DNA of 49,633 nt, taken from contig JBLWGC010000012.1 in the NCBI GenBank assembly GCA_048772705.1, forward strand, positions 1 to 49,633. The letters run 5' to 3'. The first letter of the stretch is position 1, and every line of letters starts with the position of its first letter. The DNA is from Leidyana gryllorum EB-2025a. Its lineage: Eukaryota; Apicomplexa. The translations under genes and the position numbers were made by a program. This document shows positions 22,812 through 32,561 of this stretch, one piece after another. The notes below the pieces were generated by a model. That model was not told the origin of the DNA, made no database searches, and was given only the letters and a program-made list of their open reading frames with translations.

Positions 22812-22994
22812 TGACAGGAACATGATGGGTTCGTGAGTAAAGAAATTAGACTTGAGAATATGGCGCCTCCTGTGGCATTCCCTCTGTCAACCCGCTTGAT
22901 AGAACAGTGATCAAAGTACATAGCAAACATTGCTTACTCTTCGAAACGTAGAAAAGCAGTAGGATTCCCAGTCTGTGACAAGTCTCCACTGCTG

Positions 22995-23004
22995 CACACG
23001 TGTG
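22995..23004. repeat. CACACGTGTG palindrome in 3' spacer
   Basis: A perfect 10-nt palindrome lies in the ~220-nt gap between the SUMO ligase and the convergent four-TM gene. Otherwise no gene was recognised in that gap. Confidence 0.75.
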
Positions 23005-23030
23005 TGTTCATCCAATGGGCAACCAATTGC

Positions 23031-23500
23031 TTACTTGACAACAGCGGCATTGAATTGGGCGGTGACGGCTGCGCCTTTGCGGCGATTAGCGTACCAGACC
23101 GCCCACCAAGCGGCTCCCGCTAGCCACATAGTGAGTCCGGAGGTTGCGCCCAGATTGCCCCATTCGGCCCCCATGACGAAGAGGCCGCAGCTGACAATAA
23201 TGACTGATGGGAGGGATGAAACCGGGAAGAAGCTCACGCGATATAGAACGCTGCGCGCCAAGTCATCTTCTTGAGTGCAGGCAGTTGGTCGAGGACAACG
23301 ACCGCTACTTGGGACGAAGCTTCTAGCCCCACTATAAGGAGGGCGGCGGCGAGGAGCCACAGCGCGAGAATGAAGTGGGTGAAGTCATGGGGACGGACAA
23401 TGGTGATGGCGCACAGAGCAGCTAGAGTGACGCCGCCCGAGAGGGAGATAGCTCGGGCAATGTTCGGTCCATGTGCGAATACAATGTCCTCCACCAACAT
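23031..23500 (-). CDS. Small four-TM membrane protein, COPI-associated-like
   Basis: ATG 23500 opens MLVEDIVFAHGPN. A 47-nt intron (about 23187-23234, GTGAGC...GTCAG) in phase 2 joins AAFYI to ACGLFVMGAEWG. Four hydrophobic stretches are seen: after SLSGG, around FILALWLLAAALLIVG, at the splice, and in LTMWLAGAAWWAVWY, giving about 140 residues. The size and four-helix layout resemble the COPI_assoc/Golgi membrane family, but no diagnostic motif is visible, so the family is a suggestion. It is the last gene of a close minus-strand row; its start is 45 nt from the stop of the Cys-rich gene. Confidence 0.6.
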
Positions 23501-23545
23501 GAGCGACAAGAAAAAGGGTTTTGGTTCGTTCCCAAACACACTTTA

Positions 23546-23908
23546 CTAGCAGCAACCAGAAGATGGCTTGTTCTTGGTGACGATGGCTTGATCGAGTTCT
23601 CGGAGTTGCCAGCTGGAAATAGATGATCCTTCTCTCACCCAGACTTTCTCGCGGTCACAGCACTGTTTCCCACAATTGAAGCAATGGCAAGCGCCGGCTT
23701 TGGCTGACTTGCCAGGTCGTGATGGTCTGTCGAAGCAGCCGCCTCCGCAGCAGCACTCGTTGCAGGCGCCGCAGCAGCCTGGCGCTTGGTATTTGATCTT
23801 GTGTTTGGGTGAGCGTTGACGGGGGGCTGTGTAATGCCAGTGTTTTACAAGTTGGCCATTAGTATTGGGCTCTAGCGTAAGGTAAGGACGGTAGTATTCG
23901 GTGGTCAT
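23546..23908 (-). CDS. Cysteine-rich small protein (120 aa), family unknown
   Basis: ATG 23908 (MTTEYYRPYLTLEP) to a stop at 23546 is one exon. Residues ~44-60 hold a dense Cys/Gly cluster (GCCGACNECCCGGGC). Residues ~73-85 have CHCFNCGKQCC, and the protein ends SSGCC. The paired Cys could bind metal. The terminal CC resembles prenylation or palmitoylation ends, but neither can be claimed from sequence. There is no signal peptide. It is 21 nt downstream of the coiled-coil gene and 45 nt upstream of the four-TM gene on the same strand. Confidence 0.6.
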   Translation of the reverse strand: MTTEYYRPYLTLEPNTNGQLVKHWHYTAPRQRSPKHKIKYQAPGCCGACNECCCGGGCFDRPSRPGKSAKAGACHCFNCGKQCCDREKVWVREGSSISSWQLRELDQAIVTKNKPSSGCC

Positions 23909-23929
23909 TGGGGGGTAAAAAAATCACGT

Positions 23930-24235
23930 TCAACGTCTTCTACGGCATCCGAGACAAGTCAGATATTCGGGGAAGTTGCGGTCGCGCTTGTCGACTTTGG
24001 CCAAGTAGCGGTTGTACTTCTCGAGTTGTTCGTTCCGGCAGTTGATCTCGGCGTCGGCTAATGCTTGTTGTTCGCGCAACTTTTTGAGTTGTCGTCTTTG
24101 TGCCACCAAGTTGTCCAGAGAGGTTTCATAACCCCCGAATAAATCGCCAGCAACCACAGAGGGTTTCTGTTCAACCTTTTCCGATGTCACGACCGGTGTT
24201 TCGACCATGTGAGCCTGAGGAGAGACGCTGTCCAT
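23930..24235 (-). CDS. Short coiled-coil protein (101 aa), unknown
   Basis: ATG 24235 (MDSVSPQAHMVETP) runs to a stop at 23930. After ~40 variable residues a charged helix (LVAQRRQLKKLREQQALADA) has coiled-coil character. The protein ends with YLTCLGCRRRR. A TTTGCAG splice-acceptor-like sequence lies about 26 nt upstream of the ATG, so an upstream exon or 5' UTR intron is possible. No family was recognised. Confidence 0.5.
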   Translation of the reverse strand: MDSVSPQAHMVETPVVTSEKVEQKPSVVAGDLFGGYETSLDNLVAQRRQLKKLREQQALADAEINCRNEQLEKYNRYLAKVDKRDRNFPEYLTCLGCRRRR

Positions 24236-24303
24236 TATGTACTGCTTCGTTGGTTGATCACTGCAAATGTGTAATATGTTGTTGTGTGCGCACGTGCAAC
24301 TAT

Positions 24304-24600
24304 CTAGAAGACACGGGTAGCATCAGTCGGTCGAGCAGCATCTGCTCGTGGGACCGGAGCTTCTGCTATTAATGATACAACTGACTCGCCTCGTAACATC
24401 GTCAGACCCAATACTCGCTTTACTTCTTGACGGGGACCCCCCGATTTCTTCTTACAGAGTCGGAACTCTTCAGTGTCCGCCAGGACAATATTCATATGAC
24501 GGTCGAAAGCCATCAACGTGCCAACCAACTGTCGACTGTCATGAAGACTCACACGGACTCTGTAGTTTATCCATTGTTGCAGCCTCGAATTCCGCCCCAT
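24304..24600 (-). CDS. SNRPB: Spliceosomal Sm protein B (SmB-like)
   Basis: SmB is a core subunit of the Sm ring on U1, U2, U4 and U5 snRNAs. ATG 24600. Sm1 is seen in LQQWINYRVRVSLHDSRQL and GTLMAFDRHMNIVL, with the D-x-H-M-N RNA-contact motif. Sm2 is VLGLTMLRGESVVSL. The long KKSGGPRQEVKR loop is typical of SmB. The protein stops after 98 residues and lacks the Pro/Gly/Arg-rich tail of animal and plant SmB. No downstream exon was seen. It is divergent from PUM3, with about 44 nt between start codons. Confidence 0.9.
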   Translation of the reverse strand: MGRNSRLQQWINYRVRVSLHDSRQLVGTLMAFDRHMNIVLADTEEFRLCKKKSGGPRQEVKRVLGLTMLRGESVVSLIAEAPVPRADAARPTDATRVF

Positions 24601-24644
24601 TTATCCTTCGCACCGTAGAGCAATTTTTGCACCCCAAAAACTCT

Positions 24645-26536
24645 ATGAAACCGCGCAAGTCCCTCCCATCGCGCTCGTCCTCAAAACCCTCATCCCACAA
24701 GGTCAAAAAGGAGCACAAACCCACACGACCCAAATCCAAACGGCCCGTGCCAAGCGGATTCCAAGAGGAAGCTTCAGAACCCTTCCAAGACCAGTCACCG
24801 CCTCAACGTCCCCAGTCTTCGTCCTATGCAGCTCATGCCCCTCGCTCATCCAGCGGACCAGCCAAAATCGACTATGGTGAGAAGGTGAAGAGACGCCGTC
24901 TGCAAGCCATCGCTGAAATGGACGAATCTCTATCCATCTCCAAACGAAGAAAGCTTGTCCTCCAACAAGAAGCTGAAGTCCGTCAGCCGGCCAAAGTTTT
25001 CGAAAGGGAATGTGGCAAAGGATATGATGCTCTATTGAGAACGATCAAACGTAGAGAAGAGGCCCAACCACGGGTTCAGGCTCTGTTGGATCTTATTTTT
25101 GGTCCCAATGCCCCTTTGGCCGCCGTTAAAGAGGATGCTGATGTGGAAGAAATTGACCGTATCTACAACAAGCATATTGTATCACGCGCCATTCAACAAT
25201 GCCTGCGGGCTGCTAATGCCGAGCAAAAGGAGTTCCTCCACGGCAAACTCACTCGTAAGTTCTGATTTACTAGTTATCTGACGTGGCCACGTCTCCTGTC
25301 GTGCGCGCGCGCACACACGTGTCTGATGGAATTGTATTCTTATGCTTCTTATTGACGATTCCAACTGCAGCTCGGTTCACCAAGTTGGCTCAAACCGCCA
25401 GAGGACACCATCTGTGCACCAAATTGTTGCGTTATGCTGACAAGAATAAGCGCGAGGCATTGATACATTTGCTGATGGAAGACCGCAAGTCTTTCTTCAC
25501 CAGATATGGAGCGGCAACATGGGACTTTGCATTGCGGTTGATGGGTGGAAAGGCTGCCTGGCGCAACAAGATGTTGATCAAGTTGTTCTTAGAGATCATA
25601 GCGGCGCCTGAGAACCCCACTGTTATGTCCGATACATTCGGTCAAGCCATTGACAAACTAAGCGACGCTGCTTTGGCAACATTGAAACGTAAGTGGTTCG
25701 AATGATTGGATCTTTGTGGTCATTTGGTGCCTTCAGTCAAGTTAATTGATCAAATGGATCGGATGGTTAAGAAAGAATTGTTGAGTAGTGAGATAGTACA
25801 TCAGCTATTGTGTCGAGTATGCGAGAACGACCGGTTGGCGAGTGACGAGAGTTTCGTTCGGTCACTTTGTGACTCGACATTCGATGGTTGTGAGTCATTG
25901 ATGAAGTCAAAGGAAGGCGTGTACGCATTATGCCGGATGTGCGGATACTGGAGCGCGCAACAGCGTCGTAACTACATGAAGACAATGAAGGATATGATGG
26001 CATTGGACAAGTCTGTGACTTGGGCCACTTATTTGACGAACGACGTTGACGCTGTATTTGTCGGTCGTCTGTTGGAGACTATTGACGATACGAAAGCGAG
26101 TGGCGAGAATATCTTATGCAGTGCTTTGGGTTTCAGACGGAGGAAGACTGGGCAGACGGAGATAAAGGATAAAGATCAATTGATGTCCGTCTTGCGTCAC
26201 TTCAAAGCATGCGCTGTATTGATTCGGGTAAGGATGAAGTTTGACGTCTGTTTTTTCAATATATCCCTTTGTCTGTTGCAGTTACTGAGTCCGGAGCAGT
26301 CAAAGCGGTATTTGACTCAACAGGAGATGCAAATGTTAGAGTTGCCAGCGCCGTCTAGCAAGAAAGACGCTGAGCTGAGAGCTAATGAGTTACGACTACA
26401 GTTCTTGGGTCCCTGTTTTGAGCAAGTAGACTTTGACTCGGAGGAGCTCAAACAAGATTTGTCAGACCGACATATCGAAATGCTAAAGACGCTGGCAGAT
26501 TTGAGACATGGTGCTTCGTCTTCTGATGCTGAGTGA
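24645..26536 (+). CDS. PUM3: PUM3/Puf6-family pumilio-like nucleolar protein
   Basis: This family binds RNA through PUF repeats and acts in ribosome assembly in the nucleolus. ATG 24645 begins a basic tail (MKPRKSLPSRSSSK, KRPVPSG) with nuclear-localisation-like clusters. PUF-like helices follow (HIVSRAIQQCL, RGHHLCTKLLRYADKNKR), and the C-terminal CPL-type region has the characteristic EGVYALCRMCGYWSAQQRR and DKSVTWATYLTND. Introns are near 25255-25370 (with GTGCGCGCGCGCAC and ACACGTGT palindromes), 25690-25738 and 26229-26281. The last is 54 nt, in frame and stop-free. Assignment is by overall pattern. Confidence 0.82.
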
Positions 26537-26570
26537 ACAAATGTGCATCAACTACACACAATAAACGATA

Positions 26571-27779
26571 ATGAGTGGATTCACAGTACGACCTGAGGAC
26601 GCGCAAACCCCTATTTCCAGCTTGTATAAGCCATGGAAGATTCGAGATTTGGAGTTCCCTAACCGCATCATGGTGGCCCCTATGTGCACCTATACTGCTC
26701 CGGACGCAAAGATCAACGATTGGCATATAGCTCATTATGGGACTCTGGCCATGGGAGGAAGTGGAGCTGTCTGCGTGGAGGCAACGGCGGTGGAGTGGCG
26801 AGGACGAATCTCCACCCGTTGTTTGGGTATTTGGGACGACGACCAGATTGCGGGGTGGAAACGAGTGACGGATCTGGCCCATCAGTATACGGCCAGCAAG
26901 GTGGGTATACAGCTTGCCCATGCGGGACGCAAAGCTATGGAGAACCTCGAGAAGGGCGGCTTCCTCACAGAGGCCGATGGCCTCGAGATTCTGGCGCCTT
27001 CTGCCATCCCATACGATAAAGCCAGACCTATCAAAGCTGGTGCGACCGTGGAGACCATCAAGAAAACTGTTAAACTTTTCGCTGACGCCGCTGAGAGATC
27101 TGTGAAGGCGGGATTTGACTATATCGAACTTCACAGTGCTCACGGGTATTTGCTCCACGAGTTCTTATCGCCCCTTTCCAATGACAGAACTGACGACTAC
27201 GGAGGAAGTTTGGCCAATCGATGCCGAATGACTATTGAAACAGCCGCAGCCATCCGCCGTGTCATCCCCGATACAATGCCGTTGTTTGTCCGTATCTCAG
27301 CCACCGATTGGTATGAAGGCGGCTGGGATGTCCAGTCCTCAGTCTATCTGTCCAAAGAGTTGGCTAAGATCGGAGTTGATGCGATTCACGTGTCATCAGG
27401 AGGCCTGCATCCCGATCAGGACGTCTTGCTCGGATGGCACTATCAGCTCCCGTTCGCCACCGAAATTAAACGCGATGCTGGCATTCCAGTGATCTGCGTT
27501 GGGGGTATCAACGACGCCGTAGATGCAGCCGATATCCTCGACAAGAAACAGGCAGACTGCGTAGCCCTTGGACGAGTCCTACTTCGGGAACCCTACTGGC
27601 CCCGTAGTGAGGCTCTCCGCCTTGGCATGAGCATCCCGGTTCCACCCCAGGAGGCCAGAGGCTACGGCAAGACGGCTCGCGCGCGAGCAACTGAACAGCT
27701 CAAGAAACAAAAACAAGAGCTCGAAGCGGCTGCGGCCGCGGCCAACGCTGCTTCCGACAAGGATGGAAAGAAAGCGTGA
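26571..27779 (+). CDS. Old Yellow Enzyme, class III (YqjM-like) ene-reductase, copy 1
   Basis: This is an FMN-dependent NAD(P)H oxidoreductase that reduces activated C=C bonds. One uninterrupted exon of 402 residues starts at ATG 26571, 34 nt after the PUM3 stop. Landmarks are MVAPMCTYTA (the class III flavin-site Cys), HIAHYGTLAMGGSGAV, QLAHAGRKA (substrate His pair), IELHSAHGYLLHEFLSPLSN, RTDDYGG, and VICVGGIND plus ALGRVLLREPYW (FMN phosphate site). A charged Ala-rich tail of ~30 residues ends the protein. It forms a tandem pair with the next gene. The absence of introns and the bacterial-type subclass suggest transfer, but this is inference. Confidence 0.95.
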   Translation: MSGFTVRPEDAQTPISSLYKPWKIRDLEFPNRIMVAPMCTYTAPDAKINDWHIAHYGTLAMGGSGAVCVEATAVEWRGRISTRCLGIWDDDQIAGWKRVTDLAHQYTASKVGIQLAHAGRKAMENLEKGGFLTEADGLEILAPSAIPYDKARPIKAGATVETIKKTVKLFADAAERSVKAGFDYIELHSAHGYLLHEFLSPLSNDRTDDYGGSLANRCRMTIETAAAIRRVIPDTMPLFVRISATDWYEGGWDVQSSVYLSKELAKIGVDAIHVSSGGLHPDQDVLLGWHYQLPFATEIKRDAGIPVICVGGINDAVDAADILDKKQADCVALGRVLLREPYWPRSEALRLGMSIPVPPQEARGYGKTARARATEQLKKQKQELEAAAAAANAASDKDGKKA

Positions 27780-27935
27780 CGAGGAGAAGATTTTGTATTT
27801 GGGCACTGCTGCCAGACCATAGTGTAACCACAAAGGATAATAACAAGTGTCCCGAAAAGTCCCACAACACCGACGACCTAATAATGTTGTCTTCCGGCTC
27901 ACTTCCACGCCAACCACCAAAAAACTCTCAGACCA

Positions 27936-29123
27936 ATGAGTGGCTTCACTCTCCGTCCACACGAGGTCAAAGCTCCGCTCTCCAGTCTGTATCAGCCATG
28001 GGATGTTCGAGGAGTCAAATTCCCCAATCACATAATGGTGGCTCCAATGTGTACTTACACTGCCCCCGACTCAACAATCACTGACTGGCACATTGCTCAC
28101 TATGGTGCGCTCGCCATCGGAGGAAACGGGGCAATTTGTGTCGAAGCCACAGCGATAGAGCCCCGAGGACGTATCTCAACCTCGTGTCTTGGCATATGGG
28201 ACGACGCTCAGATCGACGGATGGAAACGTTTGGTGGATCTCGTTCATACCCAAACTGCGAGTAAAATCGGAATTCAATTGGCACACAGCGGCCGCAAAGG
28301 GATACGCAATCTGGAAACAGGATCCTTCCTCACCGAAGCCGATGGATGCGAACTCTTGGCGCCCGGATCCATTCCATATTCTGACGATCTCCCGGTCAAA
28401 CCAGCTTCCCTGGAGACAATCAAGGCAACACTTGCTCTCTACAAAAACGCTGCCGAGCGAGCTGTAAAGGCGGGCTTCGACTTCATTGAAATTCACAGTG
28501 CCCATGGATACCTTTTGCATCAATTCCTCTCGCCTCTCTCCAACGATAGAACTGACGAATACGGGGGCACCCTGGACAACCGGTGTCGAATGACCGTTGA
28601 GGTGGCAGAAACCGTGCGTAGTGTCATACCCGACACCATGCCACTTTTTGTCCGCATCTCGGCCACCGACTGGTACGAGGGTGGCTGGGACGTGCCCAGC
28701 TCCGTATATCTCGCCAAGAAATTGGCAAACGTTGGGGTCGACGCACTCGATGTCTCCTCAGGTGGCTTACACCCTGATCAAGATATCGTCCGGGGATGGC
28801 ACTATCAATTGCCTTTCGCCACGGAGATCAAGAAGGAGGCCGGAATCCCCGTCATATGTGTTGGAGGCATCGAGGATGCTGCCGACGCCGCTAAGATCCT
28901 TGACAACAACGAAGCGGATGCAGTTGCAGTGGGTCGTGTGCTTCTCCGCAACCCCTACTGGCCAAGATCGGAGGCTGTGCGTCTAGGCATGATGATCCCG
29001 GTGCCTCGGCAGGAGGCCAGAGGCTACGGTGAGAGCCAGCGGGCGATGGAAGCGAGGGAGAAGAAAGAGCAAGAACTCCAAGCACAAGCTACGGAATCCA
29101 GACGGACAACAATCGAAACTTGA
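27936..29123 (+). CDS. Old Yellow Enzyme, class III (YqjM-like) ene-reductase, copy 2
   Basis: A tandem duplicate of the preceding gene, 395 residues, one exon, ATG 27936. The same active-site motifs are present: MVAPMCTYTAP, QLAHSGRKG, IEIHSAHGYLLHQFLSPLSN, RTDEYGG and VGRVLLRNPYW. The two proteins match at most positions outside the tail, which here is Glu/Gln/Thr-rich instead of Ala-rich. In both copies the sequence after VPPQEARGYG or VPRQEARGYG diverges sharply, so the tail is under separate constraint. The stop is 15 nt from the stop of the convergent gene. Confidence 0.95.
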   Translation: MSGFTLRPHEVKAPLSSLYQPWDVRGVKFPNHIMVAPMCTYTAPDSTITDWHIAHYGALAIGGNGAICVEATAIEPRGRISTSCLGIWDDAQIDGWKRLVDLVHTQTASKIGIQLAHSGRKGIRNLETGSFLTEADGCELLAPGSIPYSDDLPVKPASLETIKATLALYKNAAERAVKAGFDFIEIHSAHGYLLHQFLSPLSNDRTDEYGGTLDNRCRMTVEVAETVRSVIPDTMPLFVRISATDWYEGGWDVPSSVYLAKKLANVGVDALDVSSGGLHPDQDIVRGWHYQLPFATEIKKEAGIPVICVGGIEDAADAAKILDNNEADAVAVGRVLLRNPYWPRSEAVRLGMMIPVPRQEARGYGESQRAMEAREKKEQELQAQATESRRTTIET

Positions 29124-29138
29124 GCCTTTTTGTGTAAC

Positions 29139-30295
29139 TCAAATTTGCTTCACTGAACGACCTCGCCACATCTTCCCATCTCTCCACGCAAACACCGAGC
29201 TGCTTTGCTGGCATCCAGCTTCCTTCAGATGTATATAGCACCATGACCCATGATTTTCATCTGCAGCCCACTGCCTCAGCATACTTTGTGGCACGTACTC
29301 TCCTTCGGAAAAGACGATATGATAGCCCTCTATACTATTATCACGAGCTCCCAGCATCTGCAGATAAACCCCCTTTTTCGTGCTGCAGACACGGTTGTTC
29401 CTCACCGGATCGTAACTAAGCCCGCAAGCCAGGCTACCAGCAAACTCCAACGCTTCTTCTATTCGATCGTCGTCCATCACCGCCGCGACGTCAAGGGTCG
29501 GAGTTTCGTATCGCTCCGGCAAGAAAGGATCTATCCCTTTCGGATACTTCACCTCGGCATTAGCCACTCCCACTCGCCATTCGCGGTGTTGCACTTTCAC
29601 TCCACTGCGTTCCACCCGGCCATCACAAGTGTTACGCAGATCCTTTTCAAGCCTTTCAAGCACCGTGGGACATTCGGCGCCTATAATGACATCAACCCGG
29701 GCAATGTCAGGGCTATCGCACACGTGTGCGCGCGTCTGGTCAGCCAACAGAGGATTACGCGGTAGTGCGAAATATGACAACGGCGTTACAATGGTGACTT
29801 GATCGGACAGATGCCTCATGCGGGAAGATTGGGGAGGCGATACGACGCGCCCAAAACCCAGTTGAGCTGATTGATGGCGATCCAACTGATAGTGATATAG
29901 TGGAGGATAGATACTTGATCGCTCACCTTCAAGATAACATCACCTTTGACGGTGTCACAATATAGATTTCCTGACGGGCTGTGGACAAAAAGGGAATTCG
30001 CACGGTGTTTCGAAACGATGGAAAGAAGTGGCTGCAGCTTTGCATTCGTGAGTTTGAGGGAGGTGAAGGATTGAGATTGGAGCTTGGTGGGCGGGTATTG
30101 CGAAATGAAGAGCGTCTGGCGTGGGTTTTGGACGGTGTAATTTGATTTGGTTACCTGTTGGGTAGTGACTGGCACGTCCTGAGGGAGGAAGTGTGCAATC
30201 AAGCGGTCGAGGGTAGCCTCTGTATGAGCAGGGCTGGTCTTAAGTTGTGGTGGGTTGCAGGGGGTGACGGATGTTCCTCTAATGGAGACAGACAT
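29139..30295 (-). CDS. Unknown protein (~370 aa), one intron
   Basis: ATG 30295 opens MSVSIRGTSVTPCNPP. A 41-nt intron (about 29899-29940, GTGAGC...TATCAG) in phase 0 joins GDVILK to LDRHQSAQLGFGRVV. The N-terminal half is Thr/Gln-rich with short beta-like segments. The second half is mixed alpha/beta with PERYETPTLDVAAVMDDDR and FAWRDGKMW. No transmembrane segment or known motif was found. The 14-nt CGCACACGTGTGCG palindrome at 29717-29730 lies in the coding frame. Its start overlaps head-to-head with the start of the plus-strand neighbour if both first ATGs are used. Confidence 0.6.
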
Positions 30296-31464
30296 TGTTC
30301 AAAAAATGGGAGTACGATGGGAGGAGTGCAGAGCAGTTGGAGTGGCTTTGTCCAAGTTGGAGTCTCTGGGTTCAATAGCACCAGAGTTGGAAGACTACAT
30401 GGTGTCTGAGGAGGGTGTTTGGGTCGCTGACTTGGGTCTGCCAGGGTTGCTATGCTACGAGCGGTCTGTGAAGAGGGCCAAGGTGACGGAGGTACGGCTT
30501 TCCGAGGGAGCGGTGGTGATTGTTCCGGTGCGGCCGATGTACCGATTGCCCTTGAGTAAGGTGGTGAGCGGGCAGGTTTTTCTCGCTATCATCACGAGCA
30601 CGAAACGGAGCATAGAAGTGAGCGATTTGGAGTTTTACAGAGTGCGGCCACGTGAAGATTTGAGAGCTGAACGGTATGAGGACGCAGGAAACATCATCTT
30701 TGCCGAGCCCCTCCCACTTCGTACCGGTTGAACCCGTCTTGATCCTGGCGGACGGTCCGCCTGAATGGGTTGACAATATGTGTATTCCCGCGGCAAAGCG
30801 CAAACGGTTACAAGATGACGGTGCTTGCTGTGGGTACTGGGACTTGCAGTGCGGTTTAGCGAGCAGCACGGTGGCGTTACTACGTTGTATCAATCGAAGT
30901 GTGACGGACCTTCAGGCCGCCATAGCGGGGCCACTGGCAAGTGCCCCTGAGGCCAGATGTGGGACACCGTCACCCGACGCCCGTCGCATAGAGGAGCTGA
31001 ACCGAGGAGTAGAGCACTTCACATTCCACGAAGGCCGTGATCACCCGGACGCCTTACATTTTCTACAATGTCAGGCGGAACAGGCGCGATTACTTAGGGA
31101 AATCAGCTCACGACTGAGCGACATTGTGGACCTCGCGCAGTTTGGTGGTGGAACAAATAGTAACAAAGTGAGGTGTATAACAGAAGAGGACACAGGCGGA
31201 GAAGAAGAAGAAGCAGATGCCGGAGACGACGCTTTGGCAGGCCCAAAAAGAAGATTAAAGATCGAACAACCGGCCGTCGAGATCACCGGTGACACTATTA
31301 CAAATGTTAATGATCGCGGGCGGAAACGAAGACGCATCCATTCCGCATCTCCGTTGTTATCGACTCCAAGTACTGTTGGGGACGACTCAGTTGCTGGACA
31401 TAGTTGCCTCGGTGGACTCGGTTTTGAGACGTGCCTCGACACCAGCGGCAATTCTGAAGAGTGA
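30282..31464 (+). CDS. Unknown, probably nuclear protein, two exons
   Basis: Exon 1 starts at ATG 30282 (METDIVQKMG) or ATG 30306 and ends ITSTKRSIE at 30617. A 70-nt intron (30618-30687, GTGAGC...GCAG) in phase 0 joins ETSSLPSPSHFVPVEP. Without splicing the frame stops at 30731, so the join is what lets the two halves read as one. The second exon has AKRKRL and GRKRRRIH basic clusters, Cys pairs and an acidic patch. The frame ends at 31464, but a different frame past 31400 is also open, so the true 3' end is uncertain. It overlaps the end of the Myb-like gene on the other strand. Function unknown. Confidence 0.5.
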
Positions 31465-31850
31465 TGAACGCCAGAATGACTCGAAATTAGTCACTCACCG
31501 CCCCCATTTGGCACGAATCGCCGGCTCAGACCTGTGTGGGAGAGCTTCAAGGGCTCTGGGAATACCCCCGTCTGGACCTGTCATACTTTTGATAAGGAGC
31601 TGAACCTCGCTAGCTGGAAATATCACATCGCTTTCTAAGTGCATATTGGGACCTACGTCGCCAGGCTGTATTGAGCCACTGACCCCCGTTCACGTCCGCT
31701 GCATAAGTTGCCAGTACTCGGCCCTTCTCTGTTGTATATGTGTTCGTTTATATATTCTCAACTGAGTAGCCTCTCTCACGCACCCCAAACGTCCTTGGCA
31801 AAGGCCGCCAACAACATGATCTCCTCATTTGTGAGCAGTAAATCACTCAT
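31387..31850 (-). CDS. Possible small SANT/Myb-like protein, gene model uncertain
   Basis: ATG 31850 opens MSDLLLTNEEIMLLAAFAKD and a GTGAGA donor follows at 31779. A second exon near 31500-31610 reads EVQLLIKSM...ALPHRSEPAIRAKWGR. A short intron (GTGAGT...TTCAG) leads to IAAGVEARLKTE and a stop at 31387. The spacing of bulky residues and the final R-x-x-x-I-R-x-K-W fit one SANT/Myb helix bundle. The first intron may be 171 nt, or may hide a small exon at 31710-31730. The last ~75 nt overlap the plus-strand unknown gene. Treat as a candidate. Confidence 0.38.
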
Positions 31851-31931
31851 TTTCCACAAAGCCACGACACAACGAGGAGCACTGTTTTTTTGAGCCCTCA
31901 AAAAGCAATTTTTCCACCCAAGGCAGGCAAA

Positions 31932-32465
31932 ATGGTCAAGGGCAAGAGTAAGCGAAACACCCAAAATGACTCCACACTTTTCCCCCAACAGACTCCACCA
32001 AGGAACCCGCTACCTATGAGTACACCCTTCGCCTCTCTCATATGGTGAAGGACGTCGCTTTCAAAAAGCGCGCTCCCCGGGCCATCAGTGAGATAAAGAA
32101 GTTTGCGGCCAAGGTCATGAGCACTAAGGTAAACAGCATTCAATTGCGTCCTATGTGGTGGAGCTACTTTGCAAACACAAAAAGGCCAGTGTTTGTAGCA
32201 CACATGCGTGTGCTGGGCCTTCTATGACCTGCTTTCGGCGTTCATAATAAACATTTGGCTTCTTCAGGACGTGCGTATTGACACTGCGTTGAACGAGAAA
32301 GTCTGGGCGACCGGTATCCGCTACCTGCCGCGCCGGGTGCGTGTGCGTTTCTGCCGCAAGCGCAATGAGGCTGAGGACTCCACTGAACCCTTCTACACCC
32401 TTGTTGAAGTTGTTGAATGCTCCAAATTCAAGGGCCTGAAGCATCAGGTTGTCCACGAGGAGTAG
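31932..32465 (+). CDS. RPL31: 60S ribosomal protein eL31
   Basis: eL31 is a large-subunit ribosomal protein near the polypeptide exit tunnel. ATG 31932 (MVKGK) is followed by a 44-nt intron (about 31949-31992), then exon 2 ([31 protein letters not shown]), then a ~137-nt intron (about 32130-32268) holding the near-palindrome at 32197-32214. Exon 3 ([36 protein letters not shown]) ends at TAG 32463-32465. The ~117-residue length is normal. Confidence 0.97.
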
Positions 32466-32561
32466 TGCGTAGTCGCTGCCTTGTTGCCTCTGCCTGCCTG
32501 TGATGGATGGAACTCACACACCCAACTGAATACCATTGTGTGTCTCACATCAAATACTTCT

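Noticed and set aside
30282-30731. Two separate genes at 30282-30731 and 30676-31464
   Set aside because: A GTGAGC...GCAG intron at 30618-30687 joins them exactly in phase, which explains the overlap better.
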